64,000 nt of DNA from an uncultured Bacteroidales bacterium (GCA_937914945.1 CALGJF010000014.1:48856-112855); one strand, 5' to 3'; positions 44,916-54,900 are shown, numbered from the stretch's first letter. The notes: generated by a model not told the origin, from the letters alone. Translations and numbers: made by a program.

Positions 44916-45984
44916 AATAACCACCTGCAACACCTGTGCAAAATTTTACCGCATAACCAATGCCGACGGCAAAAGCTGGCTGTTACCAGCAAAAAACATG
45001 CGGGTGGCACTGAACCTATACCAGCCAAGCGGGCGCAACGGCAAGCTGCTGAAAGCACTCTTCCCGTGGCTGCATCACTTTCCCTTTGTGCGCAAAGCAA
45101 TAAAAGCAGAAACAATCTGTTGCACACTATGCGAGGAACTGAAAGAGCTGTTGCAAAGAGTTTTTGGGTACAAAGAGATAGAATTTGCCATATTTGAGGG
45201 TACCCCGTGCGTGCATCAAAAGATTACTATACAACTGAGCTGTGGCAAGAAGATTCTGGGCTACTGCAAGGCAAGCGACAACAAGGAGATACTCGCACTC
45301 TTTGAGAAAGAGACCGCTATACTTTCGCAACTTGCCGAAAGTGGCGTTACCGATATACCGCAACCACTCTATTGCGGTACAATGAGCAACGGAGTGCATA
45401 TTTTTATACAAAGCACCGCAAAAACCACAAAATCGCAAACAACACACACTTGGGGGGTGCTACAAGAAAGATTCCTTGCAGCATTGCACGAAAAAACCAA
45501 ACAGTTGCTGCCGTTTGAGGATAGCGACTACTACCGCACACTAACCGCACTGCAAGAACACATTGATTGGTTGCCTGCGAACATAGACAAGGTGGTTGTA
45601 ACAACCGCAATAGCAAGGGTTATGGCTGAATACAGCGGCAAAATGGTGGAATTCTCGGCCTGCCACGGCGACTTTACCCCGTGGAACATGTTTGTGGAAC
45701 GAGGCAAACTGTTTGTATTTGATTTTGAATACGCGGCACTAAGCTACCCCGCAGAGATAGACCGTTGCCACTTTGAGATACAAACCATGAGGCTTGAACA
45801 AGGTGCAGACAATAGCGAGATTGTTCAATTATATGAAAAGAGAGAGAATACACTGCTTACAAAATATCTGCTATCCATAATTGCACAATACACCATGCGC
45901 GAAAAAGGAGTCTATGACAAAGAGACCATGCATGTTTTTGAATTGTGGGCACGACTTTTAGAAACACAAGAGAATAGAATATGA
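44902..45984 (+). CDS. APH/choline-kinase-like phosphotransferase
   Basis: 360 residues from ATG 44902; an in-frame ATG at 44842 lies deep in the previous gene. The C-terminal kinase signature is clear: CHGDFTPWNMF (His255, Asp257, Asn262) and VFDFEYA (Asp274), i.e. the Brenner motif and metal-binding Asp of aminoglycoside phosphotransferase, choline kinase and related small-molecule kinases. The N-terminal lobe is diverged, and a Cys-rich start (TTCNTCAKFY) is unusual. In a glycan locus the likely substrate is a small alcohol or sugar rather than an antibiotic. Coupled to the next glycosyltransferase by ATGA. Confidence 0.78.
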   Translation: MLLDKITTCNTCAKFYRITNADGKSWLLPAKNMRVALNLYQPSGRNGKLLKALFPWLHHFPFVRKAIKAETICCTLCEELKELLQRVFGYKEIEFAIFEGTPCVHQKITIQLSCGKKILGYCKASDNKEILALFEKETAILSQLAESGVTDIPQPLYCGTMSNGVHIFIQSTAKTTKSQTTHTWGVLQERFLAALHEKTKQLLPFEDSDYYRTLTALQEHIDWLPANIDKVVVTTAIARVMAEYSGKMVEFSACHGDFTPWNMFVERGKLFVFDFEYAALSYPAEIDRCHFEIQTMRLEQGADNSEIVQLYEKRENTLLTKYLLSIIAQYTMREKGVYDKETMHVFELWARLLETQENRI

Positions 45985-47081
45985 AAGTACTGTTTCAATC
46001 AAGGAAAACACTATTCACCGCACCCGGCGGAGACACCACACAAATACTTAAAACAAAGGAGTATCTCGAAAAATCAGGGGTAACGGTTGATATATCATTG
46101 GAATTGACGCCCGATGTGTCGGCATACGATATTGTGCATGTATTCAACCTCATGCGCCCACAGGAGCTATATCTGCAAGTTAAAAACGCAAAGAAATATG
46201 GGAAAAAAGTGGCACTCTCTACCATATACGGCCCATACGAAGAGTACGAGAAAAAGGCTCGTGGCGGAATTTTGCAGTTTATCAACAAATTCCTATCTAT
46301 CACACAGATAGAATACTTGAAAGTTATAGCTCGGGCTGTACTGAATTTTGAATTCTCGAAAGGCACTTTTATATATCTGCTGAATGGGCACAAGAGATTG
46401 CAACGCAAAATAATAAAGATGGTGGATGTTTTCTTACCAAATTCACACTCCGAGATGAAGAGGGTTGCAACCGATTTCAATTTAGAGCGATACAACTATG
46501 TAGCTGTTGCAAACGCGGTAGATATCAATAAGTTTGATTATAACAAAGTAGATATTGACGAGGAATTTGAGAAATACCGAGACTGCATTCTGTGTGTTTC
46601 CAGAATCGAGGGTAGGAAAAACCAACTGAATATTGTCAGGGCATGCAAGGATTTGCCATATAAGTTTGTATTCATCGGTAAAGCGGGTGCCAACTTCCAT
46701 AAATATCACGAACTCTGCAAAAAAGAGGCAAATGAAAATATGTTCTTTTTAGGACAGATTGAGCACGAAAAACTGCCTCAATTCTACAAATTGGCAAAAG
46801 TACATATTTTGGCATCGTGGATGGAGACACCGGGGCTATCCTCGTTGGAGGCCGGCGTGATGCGCTGCAATGTGGTTGCCACCAAAAAAGGAGATACCGA
46901 GGACTATTTTGAAGACTATGCATACTACTGCGAACCCGACGACTTAAACTCAATTAAAGAAGCGGTTGTGAATGCATACAACAATGCTTTTGACGAAAAA
47001 TTCCACGACAGAATAATAAACAACTACACCTGGGAAGAGACCGCCAAACAGACGTTAGAGGGATATAAATCCATTATTTAA
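45981..47081 (+). CDS. Glycosyltransferase family 4
   Basis: 366 residues. LFQSRKTLFTAPGGDTTQILKTKEYL start (glycine-rich loop after the first strand), ILCVSRIEGRKNQLNIV as the start of the donor domain, and ETPGLSSLEAGVMRC as the E-x7-E region. Last gene of the closely packed part of the polysaccharide operon; a promoter-like element follows. Confidence 0.87.
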   Translation: MKVLFQSRKTLFTAPGGDTTQILKTKEYLEKSGVTVDISLELTPDVSAYDIVHVFNLMRPQELYLQVKNAKKYGKKVALSTIYGPYEEYEKKARGGILQFINKFLSITQIEYLKVIARAVLNFEFSKGTFIYLLNGHKRLQRKIIKMVDVFLPNSHSEMKRVATDFNLERYNYVAVANAVDINKFDYNKVDIDEEFEKYRDCILCVSRIEGRKNQLNIVRACKDLPYKFVFIGKAGANFHKYHELCKKEANENMFFLGQIEHEKLPQFYKLAKVHILASWMETPGLSSLEAGVMRCNVVATKKGDTEDYFEDYAYYCEPDDLNSIKEAVVNAYNNAFDEKFHDRIINNYTWEETAKQTLEGYKSII

Positions 47082-47136
47082 GCCCATAAAGAGTCGAAAA
47101 AACAAGAAAATCTGCTTTCTAATCGGGATTTATATT

Positions 47137-47144
47137 TATCTTTG
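47137..47144 (+). promoter_or_regulatory. -7 element (TATCTTTG) upstream of the last glycosyltransferase gene
   Basis: Exact TAnnTTTG match in the 155-bp gap; the -33 region is poor. It could give an internal promoter for the final glycosyltransferase and the transporter. Confidence 0.45.
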
Positions 47145-47150
47145 TGCGAA

Positions 47151-47240
47151 ATGGGCTTGCAACATTCCCATAAATACAATTCCGCCACTATGGCAGAAGA
47201 GATACTGCACAAGATAAAAAAGAGAACAATCTGTAAATGA
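47151..47240 (+). CDS. Possible 29-residue leader peptide coupled to the next gene
   Basis: Small open frame MGLQHSHKYNSATMAEEILHKIKKRTICK, too short for routine calling (given here as two overlapping facts: it starts MGLQHSHKYN and ends KKRTICK). Its ATG sits 6 bp after the -7 element, near the predicted transcript start, so it would be leaderless, and its TGA overlaps the ATG of the glycosyltransferase (ATGA). No similarity recognised; may be a translational coupler or chance. Confidence 0.25.
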   Translation: MGLQHSHKYNSATMAEEILHKIKKRTICK

Positions 47241-48304
47241 AAAGGGTTGCAATTATTGGTACACAGGGGGTTCCCGCCAACTATGGCGGTTTTGAAACTC
47301 TTGTAGAAAACATTATCGGGGAACACTGCTCCGATGATATTGAATATACCGTATATTGCAGCAGCAAGGATATGCCCGAAAGGCTCGACAGCCACAAGGG
47401 GGCAAAACTTAAGTATATATCGTGGCGTGCAAACGGCGTGCAAAGCATCTTGTATGATATTGCAGCCATGATTCGTTCCATTCGCGGGTATGACACCATC
47501 CTTGTTCTCGGTGTAAGCGGTTGCACATTCTTGCCTATATTCAAACTTTTCAGCCGCGCCAAGGTTATTGTAAACATCGACGGCCTTGAGCACAGACGCG
47601 ACAAATGGACACGCGCTGTGCGCAAATTCCTGCTTCTCTCCGAGGTTATAGCGGTAAAAAGTGCGCATACCATTATTGCCGACAACAAAGGAATTGCCGA
47701 CTATGTTGATTGGAGATACAAAAAAGAGGCAAAACTCATTGCATACGGTGGCGACCACGCCTTGTGCAATGTTGCCGATAGCAAGCAACGGGAGATTCTT
47801 GCCCATTATGGGCTTGAAAAAGGCAATTATTCCATAAGCGTGTGCCGCATAGAGCCCGAAAACAACTGCCACATAACACTCGATGCCTTTGCAAACAGCG
47901 GCAAGCAGTTGGTATTTGTAGGCAATTGGAGACGTAACGAATACAGCCGCAAGCTGAAGGATAAATATGGAAAGTGCCCAAACATCAAATTGATAGACAG
48001 CATCTACGACCTTGATATCCTCTACACCCTGCGAAGCAACGCCCAATACTACATTCACGGGCACAGTGCCGGCGGCACCAACCCCTCGCTTGTGGAGGCC
48101 ATGTTCCTGGGCAGGCCGGTACTTGCATACGATGTTGTGTATAACCGCGAAACGACCCATCACAAGGCACATTTCTGGCAACATAGCGAAGAATTGCAAC
48201 GGCTTGTGGAGCGCAACGACCTCACAGGCGATGATATTAAGAAAGTGGCACAGGAGTGCTACACATGGGAAAAGATAGCCAAGCAATACGAGGAACTATA
48301 TTAA
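47237..48304 (+). CDS. Glycosyltransferase family 4, DUF1972/rhamnosyltransferase type
   Basis: 355 residues. RVAIIGTQGVPANYGGFETLVENI is the characteristic DUF1972 N-terminus of rhamnosyl- or glucosyltransferase-like GT4 enzymes; the middle has VNIDGLEHRRDKW, and the donor half HSAGGTNPSLVEAMFLGRPVLAYD. These enzymes often act early in O-antigen or capsule repeat-unit assembly. A 402-codon open frame on the opposite strand is a composition shadow of this gene. It closes the polysaccharide locus. Confidence 0.87.
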   Translation: MKRVAIIGTQGVPANYGGFETLVENIIGEHCSDDIEYTVYCSSKDMPERLDSHKGAKLKYISWRANGVQSILYDIAAMIRSIRGYDTILVLGVSGCTFLPIFKLFSRAKVIVNIDGLEHRRDKWTRAVRKFLLLSEVIAVKSAHTIIADNKGIADYVDWRYKKEAKLIAYGGDHALCNVADSKQREILAHYGLEKGNYSISVCRIEPENNCHITLDAFANSGKQLVFVGNWRRNEYSRKLKDKYGKCPNIKLIDSIYDLDILYTLRSNAQYYIHGHSAGGTNPSLVEAMFLGRPVLAYDVVYNRETTHHKAHFWQHSEELQRLVERNDLTGDDIKKVAQECYTWEKIAKQYEELY

Positions 48305-48310
48305 ACAAGC

Positions 48311-48937
48311 ATGAATATGAAAAACACATTCCGCTCTGCAATATTATCGGGTATAGCAGTGGCTATCGCCGGATGGGGTTATCTTGCATACCCCAACATT
48401 ATCGGAGCAGTATTGTTCTCATTCGGCCTTTTAACGGTAGTAAACTACAAACTGAAACTATACACCGGTACGGCCGGTTTTATTCCTCTCAAATACGAGG
48501 ATGGGCGTTCGCGCTGGTTGCGCGCTATAGGCGAGCTGCTTATCATACTGCTTGCCAATATAACAGGCTGCTTGCTTGTATCGTTGCTCGCACGCATGTC
48601 GCCCATTGAGTTAGGCGAATCGGCACAAAGGATATTGGAATCGCGCCTTGCAATAGGGCCCATACGTGCCGGCCTGCTTGCCATTGGTTGCGGTTTCATA
48701 ATGACCACCGTTGTTACCTTTGCCCGCGAAGGCAAGCCGCTTGCACTGCTCTTTGGAGTGCCTCTTTTCATCAACTGCGGCTTCCCGCACTGCCTTGCCG
48801 ATGCTTTCTACTACATGACAGTGCCCACCGGCTACACCTTGGCACATATTACCGAGGTTGCTCTCCTATACCCATGTTTGGTAATCGGCAATTTCATAGG
48901 TTGCAACCTTTATCGCTTTATTGCACCCAAAGAGTAA
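48311..48937 (+). CDS. Formate/nitrite transporter family membrane protein
   Basis: 208 residues, six hydrophobic segments, shorter than typical FocA (about 280). The block FINCGFPHCLADAFYYM matches the FNT-family motif around the pore, seen in a Bacteroidota subgroup, and NITGCLLVSLLAR corresponds to another conserved helix. FNT channels are pentamers moving formate, nitrite or hydrosulfide. It lies 6 bp after the last glycosyltransferase but has no obvious functional link to the glycan locus. An alternative start is two codons downstream. Confidence 0.75.
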   Translation: MNMKNTFRSAILSGIAVAIAGWGYLAYPNIIGAVLFSFGLLTVVNYKLKLYTGTAGFIPLKYEDGRSRWLRAIGELLIILLANITGCLLVSLLARMSPIELGESAQRILESRLAIGPIRAGLLAIGCGFIMTTVVTFAREGKPLALLFGVPLFINCGFPHCLADAFYYMTVPTGYTLAHITEVALLYPCLVIGNFIGCNLYRFIAPKE

Positions 48938-48956
48938 CACACTTACAAAACACCAT

Positions 48957-48996
48957 AAACATTAACGGCTGCACCGTGGTGCAGCCGTTAATGTTT
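48957..48996. terminator. Terminator hairpin between convergent genes
   Basis: Perfect 18-bp stem (48957-48974 with 48979-48996), 4-nt loop CGTG, followed on the plus strand by TTATAT. It serves the transporter end and possibly the ABC-F gene on the other strand. Confidence 0.85.
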
Positions 48997-49010
48997 TATA
49001 TAGCAGGCCA

Positions 49011-50648
49011 TCAGCCCTTTCTTTCAAGTTCTTGCAGTTCCTCCATCTTTTTGGCGGCAAGAAACTCATACACTCCGCACAGATGCTCGCGCACACGACC
49101 ATGCCCGAATTCATAGACCTTTGTTACAAGCCCATCGAGGAAATCGCGGTCGTGGCTCACACAGATGAGCGTGCCGTCAAAATCCTGCAATGCCTGTTTA
49201 AGAATATCCTTCGTTTTGAGGTCGAGGTGGTTGGTGGGCTCGTCGAGAATAAGCAGGTTCACCGGTTCAAGCAGCAATTTCATCAGCGCCAAGCGGGTGC
49301 GCTCGCCACCCGACAGCACCTTCACCTTCTTTGCACTTGCCTCACCGCCAAACATAAACGCACCCAAAAGGTCGCGAATCTTGTTACGGATATCACCCTT
49401 TGCCACATCGTCTATGGTTTGAAAAACGGTTAGATTCTCATCGAGCAACGATGCTTGGTTCTGCGCAAAGTAACCTATCTGCACATTGTGCCCCAGCTGC
49501 AAGGAGCCTTCGTGCTCCAACTCCTTCATAATACACTTTACAAGGGTTGATTTTCCCTCGCCGTTGCGCCCCACGAATGCCACCTTGTTGCCACGTTCGA
49601 TGGTGAGGTTCACACCGCCGAAGATACGCTTGTCGCCAAAGGCCTTACCCACACCGTCCATGATTACAGGGTACTGCCCCGAGCGTGGCGAAGGCGGGAA
49701 TTTAAGCCTCAAGGCCGATGTATCCTCTTCGTCTACCTCAATTATTTCAAGTTTTTCGAGCATCTTCACGCGGCTCTGCACCTGCAAGGTCTTTGAGTAT
49801 GTACCCTTGAAACGCTCAATAAAATCCTTGGTCTCCTGTATCATCTTCTGTTGCTCCTCCCACTGCTTCATTTGCTGCTGGCGACGCTCGGCACGCAATA
49901 TCAGGTATTGCGAGTAGTTTACCTTATAGTCATATATGCGCCCCATTGTAACCTCTATGGTGCGGGTGGTGATGTTATCCACAAACTTGCGATCGTGGCT
50001 TATCACAACAACGGCCTTGCCATTGCTTATGAGGAAATCCTCGAGCCACCCGATAGATTCTATATCGAGGTGATTGGTGGGCTCGTCGAGCAGCAACACG
50101 TCGGGGTTGCGCAACAACATCTTGGCAAGTTCTATACGCATGCGCCAACCGCCCGAGAATTCACTTGTCTGCCTGCCAAAATCCTTGCGCTCGAATCCCA
50201 ATCCAAGGAGTGTCTTTTCAACATCCTCCTCAAAATGAGTCATGTCTATGGCATAGAATTTTTCACTCTTTGTTGCAACCTCTTCAATGAGAGCCATATA
50301 CTCGTCGCTCTCATAGTCGGTGCGCGTGGCAAGCTGGTTGTTGAGATTTTCAATCTCGGCCTCCATCTCATACAGATGGCTGAATGCCTGCGATGCCTCC
50401 TCGAACACGGTGCGCCCATCCTCTGTCATAAGATGCTGGGGCAAATATGCAATGACAGTATCCTTGGGGGCCGACACCGTTCCACGGGTGGCAGTGCGCA
50501 CGCCTGCAAGAATTTTGAGCAACGTACTCTTGCCTGCACCGTTCTTGCCCATAAGGGCTATGCGGTCTTTTTCATTAATCACAAAAGATACATCGCTAAA
50601 AAGGGTGGTGCCGCCAAATTCCACGGCAAGTCCATCGACTGAAACCAT
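49011..50648 (-). CDS. ABC-F family ATPase
   Basis: 545 residues with two ABC domains and no membrane segments. Walker A motifs GKNGAGKSTLL (near 34-44) and GRNGEGKSTLV (near 365); signature motifs FSGGWRMRIELAK and LSGGERTRLALMK; Walker B LLLDEPTNHLD and LILDEPTNHLD. The inter-domain linker is rich in Gln/Lys/Glu (RRQQQMKQWEEQQ), the family's P-site tRNA-interaction motif. ABC-F proteins act on the ribosome (EttA/Uup-like) or give antibiotic resistance; subclass is not decidable here. Monocistronic on the minus strand. Confidence 0.93.
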   Translation of the reverse strand: MVSVDGLAVEFGGTTLFSDVSFVINEKDRIALMGKNGAGKSTLLKILAGVRTATRGTVSAPKDTVIAYLPQHLMTEDGRTVFEEASQAFSHLYEMEAEIENLNNQLATRTDYESDEYMALIEEVATKSEKFYAIDMTHFEEDVEKTLLGLGFERKDFGRQTSEFSGGWRMRIELAKMLLRNPDVLLLDEPTNHLDIESIGWLEDFLISNGKAVVVISHDRKFVDNITTRTIEVTMGRIYDYKVNYSQYLILRAERRQQQMKQWEEQQKMIQETKDFIERFKGTYSKTLQVQSRVKMLEKLEIIEVDEEDTSALRLKFPPSPRSGQYPVIMDGVGKAFGDKRIFGGVNLTIERGNKVAFVGRNGEGKSTLVKCIMKELEHEGSLQLGHNVQIGYFAQNQASLLDENLTVFQTIDDVAKGDIRNKIRDLLGAFMFGGEASAKKVKVLSGGERTRLALMKLLLEPVNLLILDEPTNHLDLKTKDILKQALQDFDGTLICVSHDRDFLDGLVTKVYEFGHGRVREHLCGVYEFLAAKKMEELQELERKG

Positions 50649-50953
50649 AGTATTGTATATATAATTTGCTGATTCTTAATTTATTGAAAAAACACTATGC
50701 ATAGTGCCATGCTAAAACAAAGCGAAGATAACATTTTTTTGCGACACAGGCAACCGGCAATGCCGCATAAACATGCTTGCAGAGTGTTAAAATCTTTCTT
50801 AATTCATTTTCTACGACAAAAAAAAGGAATTATCGGCTCCTTTTTATGATTAATTCACTTTTTTCAACCATAAATAAGAATAACATTTTGAAATTTTGTT
50901 TGAATTTCACCATAATTGGCTTATTTTTGCTGAAATTATTAAAACATATAACT
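50649..50953. other. Divergent intergenic region with a 14-bp palindrome
   Basis: About 305 bp between the ABC-F gene and the Sus-type operon. Holds a perfect palindrome CACTATGCATAGTG (50693-50706), about 45-58 bp upstream of the ABC-F start, and the -7 element at 50932-50939. The open frame running from 50777 into the next gene lacks similarity before the signal peptide and is not used. Confidence 0.5.
50932..50939 (+). promoter_or_regulatory. -7 element (TATTTTTG) of the Sus-type operon
   Basis: Exact TAnnTTTG match 14 bp before the first gene's start codon. A TTTG at 50899-50902 is too far (29 bp) to be a normal -33. Confidence 0.45.
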
Positions 50954-51922
50954 ATGAAAAGAGGATTAAATTTAGTTTTTGCCATACTTCTTATAACAAG
51001 CACCGCCCTTGCACAAAGCAAAGCAACTTTGAGCGCAGAGATATACGGCTATAAGCAAGACATGGTATATTTCGATTGTATGCAAACACCCTTTATCCGC
51101 AGCGAGTTCCACACCAACCCGGGCGAGATACACTGCTACACATTCGACTGCGACGGACTTGTGTGCATGATGATTAACTCACGCACAAAAGTATTGTTGC
51201 AACCGGGCGACAGCCTGCACGTAAGCATCAATTACGAAGGACGCAACGTAAAAAGCATAAAATTCAGCGGCAGCGAAAGAGCTGTTAAGAACAACAATAT
51301 GTTCAGGAGCATAGACAACATTAAGCGCAGCATACGATACAAGAGCCAACTGCTTGGTTGCGTGGCACTCGACATCAAGCCCAAGAGCCGCATCGAGGAC
51401 TCGCGCACGCTGCAAACAAAGGTAAATGCCATGCTTGCAAGCAGCCCTGCCAGCACCGAAGCCAAAGAGTACGCATCGGCTATCATAGATTCCGATGTAT
51501 ATATATCGTTCATGGAATACCCTGTGATGTATGCCAGCGTAAGAGGGCTGCCCATCGACAAGCAGGAGATTGGCGACTACGCAAGCATAATGAACGATGC
51601 AGTACTGCGTAGCGATGCACAAGCAATGAACTGCCCCGAATATGCCAGCCTGCTCATGCGTTACTGCTTCTACAAGAACGAGATGGAAGCTGCTAAAAGC
51701 GGTTCGACCTATCAAATGCCCACACGTTTTGAGGACATGTATAAGGAGCTTGCCACCTTCTATAAAGACGAGCAGCGCGACTTTGTACTCTACACCCTGC
51801 TATGCAATTTCATAAGGAACGGACAGGAGATAGAGAGAGCCGATGCACTATACAGCGATTATGTGGAGAACTACAACAAAAACCAGAACTACAAAAAAGT
51901 TCTCGACTCGCTGCTGCAATAA
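50954..51922 (+). CDS. Periplasmic protein resembling the N-terminal part of TlpA-like proteins, no thioredoxin domain
   Basis: 322 residues from ATG 50954, with signal peptide MKRGLNLVFAILLITSTALAQ. The first 100 mature residues (SAEIYGYKQ... KVLLQPGDSLHVSINYEG) resemble the DUF4369-like beta-sandwich that precedes thioredoxin in Bacteroidota TlpA proteins, and the following helical region is also similar. No thioredoxin domain or CxxC follows. It lies 54 bp before SusC in the same orientation and is likely the first gene of the operon. Function unknown. Confidence 0.65.
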   Translation: MKRGLNLVFAILLITSTALAQSKATLSAEIYGYKQDMVYFDCMQTPFIRSEFHTNPGEIHCYTFDCDGLVCMMINSRTKVLLQPGDSLHVSINYEGRNVKSIKFSGSERAVKNNNMFRSIDNIKRSIRYKSQLLGCVALDIKPKSRIEDSRTLQTKVNAMLASSPASTEAKEYASAIIDSDVYISFMEYPVMYASVRGLPIDKQEIGDYASIMNDAVLRSDAQAMNCPEYASLLMRYCFYKNEMEAAKSGSTYQMPTRFEDMYKELATFYKDEQRDFVLYTLLCNFIRNGQEIERADALYSDYVENYNKNQNYKKVLDSLLQ

Positions 51923-51976
51923 AAAAACGGAACAACAAACAATATCAAAATATTCACAACTAATTATACTACACTC

Positions 51977-54900
51977 ATGGGAAAAGCTCATTCCAATAAA
52001 AAGTTTTTCTGCAAGGTAGTCCTTTGCCTTTTGACAGTTGTATGCTTGAGCACATATGTGCAGGCACAAAATATCGACAGTTGGAAGGAGCAACAAATAA
52101 CCTTGCGAGTAAGTAACCAACCATTGGGCAAGGTCTTGGAGAGAGTAGCTGAGGCTGCCAATGCCAAGATAACACTGCAGGGGGTTACTCTTATGAATAT
52201 AAATAAGCCCACAAGCATTGCCGTAAAAGAAAAGCCACTCGACAAGGTCATTGGGCAACTCATCGGAGACCAGAACGTAAAGGTGCGTTTCGAGGATAAC
52301 CGCGAAATCATCATAGAACCATACGAGCAACCAAGCGACACCAAACAAGAAGTAAGCGTGCAGGGTAGCGTCGTAGATCACGAAACAGGCGAGGAGCTTG
52401 TGGGTGCCATGGTTATGGTTACCGATGGCTCGGGTAAAGGCCTTGCGGGCTGCATAACCGATATAAACGGTAAATTCAGCCTGCGTGTAGGTAAAAAGGA
52501 GTCCATAAGAGTAACCTTCGTGGGTTACGAACCATTCTCAAAACAGATATTACACCCTGAAAGCAACATCGTTATAGAGCTTAAACCAAGTTTCGAGCTC
52601 GACGAGGTTGTGGTAACCGGTATAAGCAAGCGCAACAAGAACAGCTTTACAGGTAACTTTGTGGAGGTTAAGGGTGCAGAACTACGGAAAATGAACCCCA
52701 CAAGCATACTTAAAGGATTGCAATTTTTCGACCCCAGCTTCAAGGTTATAGAGAACAACTCCACCGGTTCCGACCCCAATGCCGAACCCGAATTCCAGAT
52801 TCGTGGAGACCAATCGCTTGGTACAACCTCGATGAACAGCATGGATTTAATGCTCGACAACGTATCGAGCCGCCCCAACACACCGCTATTCGTGCTCGAC
52901 GGTTTCATCGTTCCTATGAGCCGCATCCTCGATCTCGACCCGGAGCGTGTTGAAACAATTACCATATTAAAAGATGCAGCGGCCACATCGGTATATGGTT
53001 CGCGTGCTGCAAACGGTGTTGTGGTTGTAGAGACAAAGGTGGCCCCCGATGGAGCCCTCTCTGTTTCGTACAATGGTACAATGACCATACAAGCCCCCGA
53101 CCTTTCCGACTACAACATGATGACCGCAAGCGAGAAGCTCGATACAGAGTGGCGTGCGGGGCTATACGACAAGAACAATGCCAACAGCATGAATCTTTAT
53201 AATAAGTACCTGCGCAACGTGCTTGGAGGCGTAAACACCTATTGGCTCTCTAAACCCTTGCGCACAGCCGTTCAGCATCGCCACTCGGCAAGCGTGGCAG
53301 GCGGTACCGACGTATTCCGTTACAGCCTTGACCTTAATACATCCATGCAACCGGGTGTGATGAAAGATTCAGAGAATGAGACCAAAGGCGTTGACTTCAA
53401 CATGACATACTTGAAGGAAAAATTTACCATGCGCGCCAACATTAGCCTTTCCGAGTCGGAGGGAAAGAATTCACCCTATGGCTCCTTCTCGCAGTACACC
53501 AGACTTAACCCATATTACATTGCCGAGGATGCCAACGGCAAGCAGATAAAAGTGTTGGACAACAATACCGTAAGCGGGCGCAGCACAATTATCACCAACC
53601 CGCTATACGATGCAACTGTTGGTATAAAAGACGAGACCAACAGCCTCACCATTGCCACCAACCTGAGCTTGGAGTATATGATAATGAAAAACTTGCGCAT
53701 AACAGAGCAGGTGTCATACACACGAGGAATGGCCGGCACCGACAGATTCCTGCCTGCCGACCACACAAGCTTTGAGTTGGAGGACGACCTCACACGCAAG
53801 GGTAGCTACTTCAAGAGCACAGGAAACATGGCGTCATGGTCGAGCAACCTTGGAATCAACTACAACCTTGTGGTTGACAAGCATCTGTTAAGCGTATTTG
53901 CCAACTGGACAATAAATGAGGACCGCAACGACTATGTAAACCTGTCGGCAACAGGATATCCCGACCCGCACATGAACGATTTCATCTTTGGCAACAAGAT
54001 GGAGACCAGCATGAACAATATCGGTACGGAGAACATATCACGCTCGACAGGCCTCATCGGGCAATTATCATACAGCTATGATAACCGCTACTCTATCGAT
54101 GCCAATATAAGCGGTGAGGCTTCGTCGCGCTACGCAAAGCACGACCTTGTGCCATTCTGGTCGTTGGGAGCCCGTTGGAATGCACACAACGAGAAATGGC
54201 TGCAAGGCTATGTATCAAACCTTGTACTGCGTGCCAGCCATGGTGTTACAGGCGAGCAGAACTTCAGCCCTGCCGACGCGATAGAGTATTACAGTTACTC
54301 AAACGGCATGAAGCCCTACGAATCATTCCCCGTGCTTGGTGCATTGCTGGAAGGCCTGAACAACCCCGACTTAGGCTGGGCAAAGACACACAACACAAGT
54401 ATAGCCGTGGACTTCGGTTTCTGGAAAAACCGTGTAAACATGAGCATCAACTACTACAACAACATCACCAGGGAGTTGCTTACAGACTACGACCTTGCAC
54501 CCTCTACCGGTTTCCCCACTATGGTAATGAATGCCGGCGAGCTGCAAAACAGAGGTTTCGATGCATCGCTCAACATTATTGCCATGCAGGATATCAGAAA
54601 CGAGTTCTTCTGGACGGTAAACATCAATGCCAACCACAACAAGAACAAGATTCGCAAGCTCTCCGATTATCTTAAGAAGGTAAACGAAGAGCAGATGAAA
54701 TCGGCAGGAGCGCCTCTGCCACAATATCAGGAGGGGCAATCAACCACCACACTCTACGTTGTGCGCTCATTGGGTATCGACCCCGTAACAGGCCAGGAGG
54801 TTTACCTTAAACGAAATGGAGAAAAGACATTTGTATGGGATGCCAACGATAAAGTACCCGTAGGCGATACCAATCCCGACATCAGCGGTACACTATCCAC

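Noticed and set aside
47078..48286. 402-codon open frame on the minus strand
   Set aside because: Entirely antisense to a clear DUF1972-type glycosyltransferase; its translation is rich in Cys, Val and Phe with no domain motifs, as expected for a shadow frame.
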